Assembly (NCBI GenBank): GCA_018816485.1
Contig: JAHIVL010000043.1
Coordinates: 1 to 6,439 of the forward strand
DNA: 6,439 nt
Direction of reading: 5' to 3'
From: Patescibacteria group bacterium
GTDB taxonomy: Bacteria; Patescibacteriota; Microgenomatia; UBA1400; PJMF01
A model generated the notes under the pieces. It was not told the origin of the DNA and ran no database searches. It worked only from the letters and a program-made list of their open reading frames with translations. The position numbers and the translations under genes are program-made. Below are positions 6,367 through 6,439 of the stretch, piece by piece. Each line of letters opens with the position of its first letter. Position 1 is the first letter of the stretch.

Positions 6367-6438
6367 GGCCCCATCGTCTAGTGGTTAGGACGCCAGGTTT
6401 TCATCCTGGCAACCAGGGTTCGATTCCCTGTGGGGTCA
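6367..6438 (+). tRNA. tRNA-Glu (anticodon UUC)
   Basis: A complete 72-nt cloverleaf through the discriminator base. The acceptor GGCCCCA (6367-6373) pairs with TGGGGTC (6431-6437), including one G2-U71 wobble. The D stem is GTCT/GGAC. The anticodon stem CCAGG/CCTGG encloses TTTTCAT, with anticodon TTC at 6400-6402. The variable loop is CAAC and the T arm is CAGGG-TTCGATT-CCCTG. The discriminator is A6438. The 13-22 pair is U-G with A46, and position 47 is absent, which are recognised glutamyl-tRNA synthetase identity features. The window ends at the next base, C6439, so an encoded CCA cannot be judged. The 34-base gap after yraN shows no convincing promoter, so the tRNA may be processed from the rplS-yraN transcript. 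Confidence 0.97.
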
Positions 6439-6439
6439 C

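Overview
The window is a compact, AT-rich, single-strand stretch of bacterial core genes. All genes lie on the + strand and no gap exceeds about 40 bases. In order it holds: the 3' end of gatB (tRNA-dependent amidotransferase subunit B), a complete dnaE (DNA polymerase III alpha), a complete but divergent pyrG (CTP synthase), rplS (ribosomal protein L19), a yraN/UPF0102 nuclease-fold gene, and a tRNA-Glu(UUC) running to the last base. No mobile element, CRISPR array or rRNA is visible.

The lysine/asparagine-rich proteins, tight spacing, divergent GatB tail and unusual CTP synthase suggest a small-genome bacterium, most likely Candidate Phyla Radiation/Patescibacteria. This is inference; the strongest single hint is the GGT-x-GEYQN signature in PyrG, which from memory resembles CPR CTP synthases. 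The standard genetic code fits: about 2,100 codons contain no in-frame TGA, tryptophan is TGG, and pyrG itself ends in TGA. That argues against the Gracilibacteria/SR1 and Mycoplasma codes.

Region by region: gatB and dnaE overlap by 17 bp and are probably co-transcribed. A 39-bp gap follows, carrying a good promoter whose -10 box ends only 8 bases before the pyrG ATG. No Shine-Dalgarno is present there, so pyrG is predicted to be expressed from a leaderless or nearly leaderless mRNA. A perfect 12-bp inverted repeat straddles that start codon. A second promoter candidate overlaps the 3' end of pyrG and would serve rplS, with yraN and possibly the tRNA downstream. The yraN start is uncertain because no ordinary start codon lies where the family normally begins.

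The genes serve replication (DnaE), nucleotide supply (PyrG) and translation (GatB, L19, tRNA-Glu). tRNA-Glu and GatB touch the same chemistry, glutamate charging and Glu-to-Gln transamidation, but their proximity may be chance. I do not see a new multi-gene system. The points most worth follow-up are the pyrG start region (leaderless promoter plus dyad), the rewritten nucleotide-binding motifs of this CTP synthase, and the yraN start.
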